Origin: a virus
Virus record (IMG/VR): IMGVR_UViG_3300032093_000799
Span: 1-24,570 of that record
Strand: one strand, 5' to 3'
DNA: 24,570 bases
The position numbers and the translations under genes are program-made. Under the pieces are notes generated by a model, which made no database searches, was not told where the DNA came from, and was given only the letters and a program-made list of their open reading frames with translations. Below are positions 24,249 through 24,570 of the stretch, in pieces. How positions within the stretch are numbered: the stretch's first letter is position 1; each line of letters begins with the position of its first letter.

Positions 24249-24254
24249 TAGATT

Positions 24255-24570
24255 ATGAGATCTCTAAATCAATTCAAAGCGCACATTAATTCACTAGGAA
24301 CAGTTAAATCTAATAGATTTGAAGTATTCTTCGTTGGCGGTCCAATTAGTTGGCCTACGTCACCAAGAGATTTATCTTTTCGTTGTGAGTCATTAAACAT
24401 ACCTGGTTCACAAGTTTTAACCACTGATTTTAAATTGTATGGCGGTCAACCTATAGTTAAAATACCCAATGGTAGAGCTGTTGATGAAGTTCAAATGACT
24501 TTTTTAACTGCCGGAGATATGCGAGACAAATATTGGTTCGACGAATGGATAGATAAAATAACTGATCTCA
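24255..24570 (+). CDS. Tail tube / tube-initiator family protein (gp19- or gp54-like), 3' end beyond the window
   Basis: The first 105 codons are present, and the frame is open to the right edge. The protein starts MRSLNQFKAHINSLGTVKSN, then RFEVFFVGGP; T4 gp54 starts MYSLEEFNNQAINADFQRNN then MFSCVF, a similar layout. Next comes LSFRCESLNIPGSQVLTTDF, then GGQPIVKIPNGRAVDEVQMT and KYWFDEWIDKI, the order of strands and the aromatic helix found in the tail-tube fold (gp19, gp54, gp48). As the early part lacks the long insertion of T4 gp54, a compact tube or initiator protein is possible. Being next to gp4 and gp48, the initiator gp54 is favoured slightly over gp19. It is divergent from all other genes here. 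Confidence 0.75.
   Translation, partial: MRSLNQFKAHINSLGTVKSNRFEVFFVGGPISWPTSPRDLSFRCESLNIPGSQVLTTDFKLYGGQPIVKIPNGRAVDEVQMTFLTAGDMRDKYWFDEWIDKITDL

Noticed and set aside
1737-24254. Rho-independent terminators between genes
   Set aside because: Gaps are 0 to 26 bp and I see no GC-rich hairpin followed by a T run in any of them.

Overview
The window is a dense block of tail and baseplate genes from a T4-like (contractile-tailed) phage. Base composition is AT-rich, roughly one third GC by eye. Several proteins have the style seen in marine T4-like phages of cyanobacteria and SAR11-type hosts: a DUF4815-type structural protein, a gp5 without a lysozyme domain, and giant baseplate proteins filled with repeats. 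The host cannot be fixed from this sequence.

Twelve genes lie on the minus strand and are read from right to left: head-completion nuclease gp4 (24228), tube cap gp48 (23765), wedge gp53 (22804), hub gp27 (22126), spike gp5 (20756), an unrecognised helical protein of 302 aa (19375), wedge gp25 (18453), wedge gp6 (18056), a giant protein of 2178 aa in the gp7 position (16239), an enlarged gp8 of 610 aa (9681), a DUF4815-type protein of 1949 aa (7838), a 79-aa coiled coil (1987), and a tail-fibre-like gene that runs off the left edge (1737 to 1); that is thirteen counting the partial fibre. One plus-strand gene, a tail-tube/tube-initiator family member (gp19/gp54-like), starts at 24255 and runs off the right edge. 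Gaps between genes are 0 to 26 bp. There is no non-coding stretch above 300 bp, and I see no RNA gene, CRISPR array, IS element or clear terminator.

Functionally the set is close to a complete baseplate module. The hub and spike (gp27, gp5) carry the tube start (gp48, and the gp54/gp19-like protein across the strand switch). The wedge is built from gp53, gp25, gp6, the gp7-position protein and gp8, and the peripheral DUF4815 protein and fibre probably handle host contact. T4 keeps 25, 27 and 48 in a separate cluster from 4-53-5-6-7-8; here they are interleaved.

The main surprises are: (1) repeated domain modules shared between different genes, including a block of about 210 to 245 codons common to the fibre and the gp7-position protein; (2) a tetrapeptide Gly-Ala-Thr-Gly (or Gly-Ser-Thr-Gly) scattered through five genes; (3) an AATAAATA/TATAAATA late-promoter-like box placed 5 to 6 nt before an ATG at four sites, suggesting very short or absent leaders; and (4) an unrecognised 302-aa helical protein inserted between gp5 and gp25.
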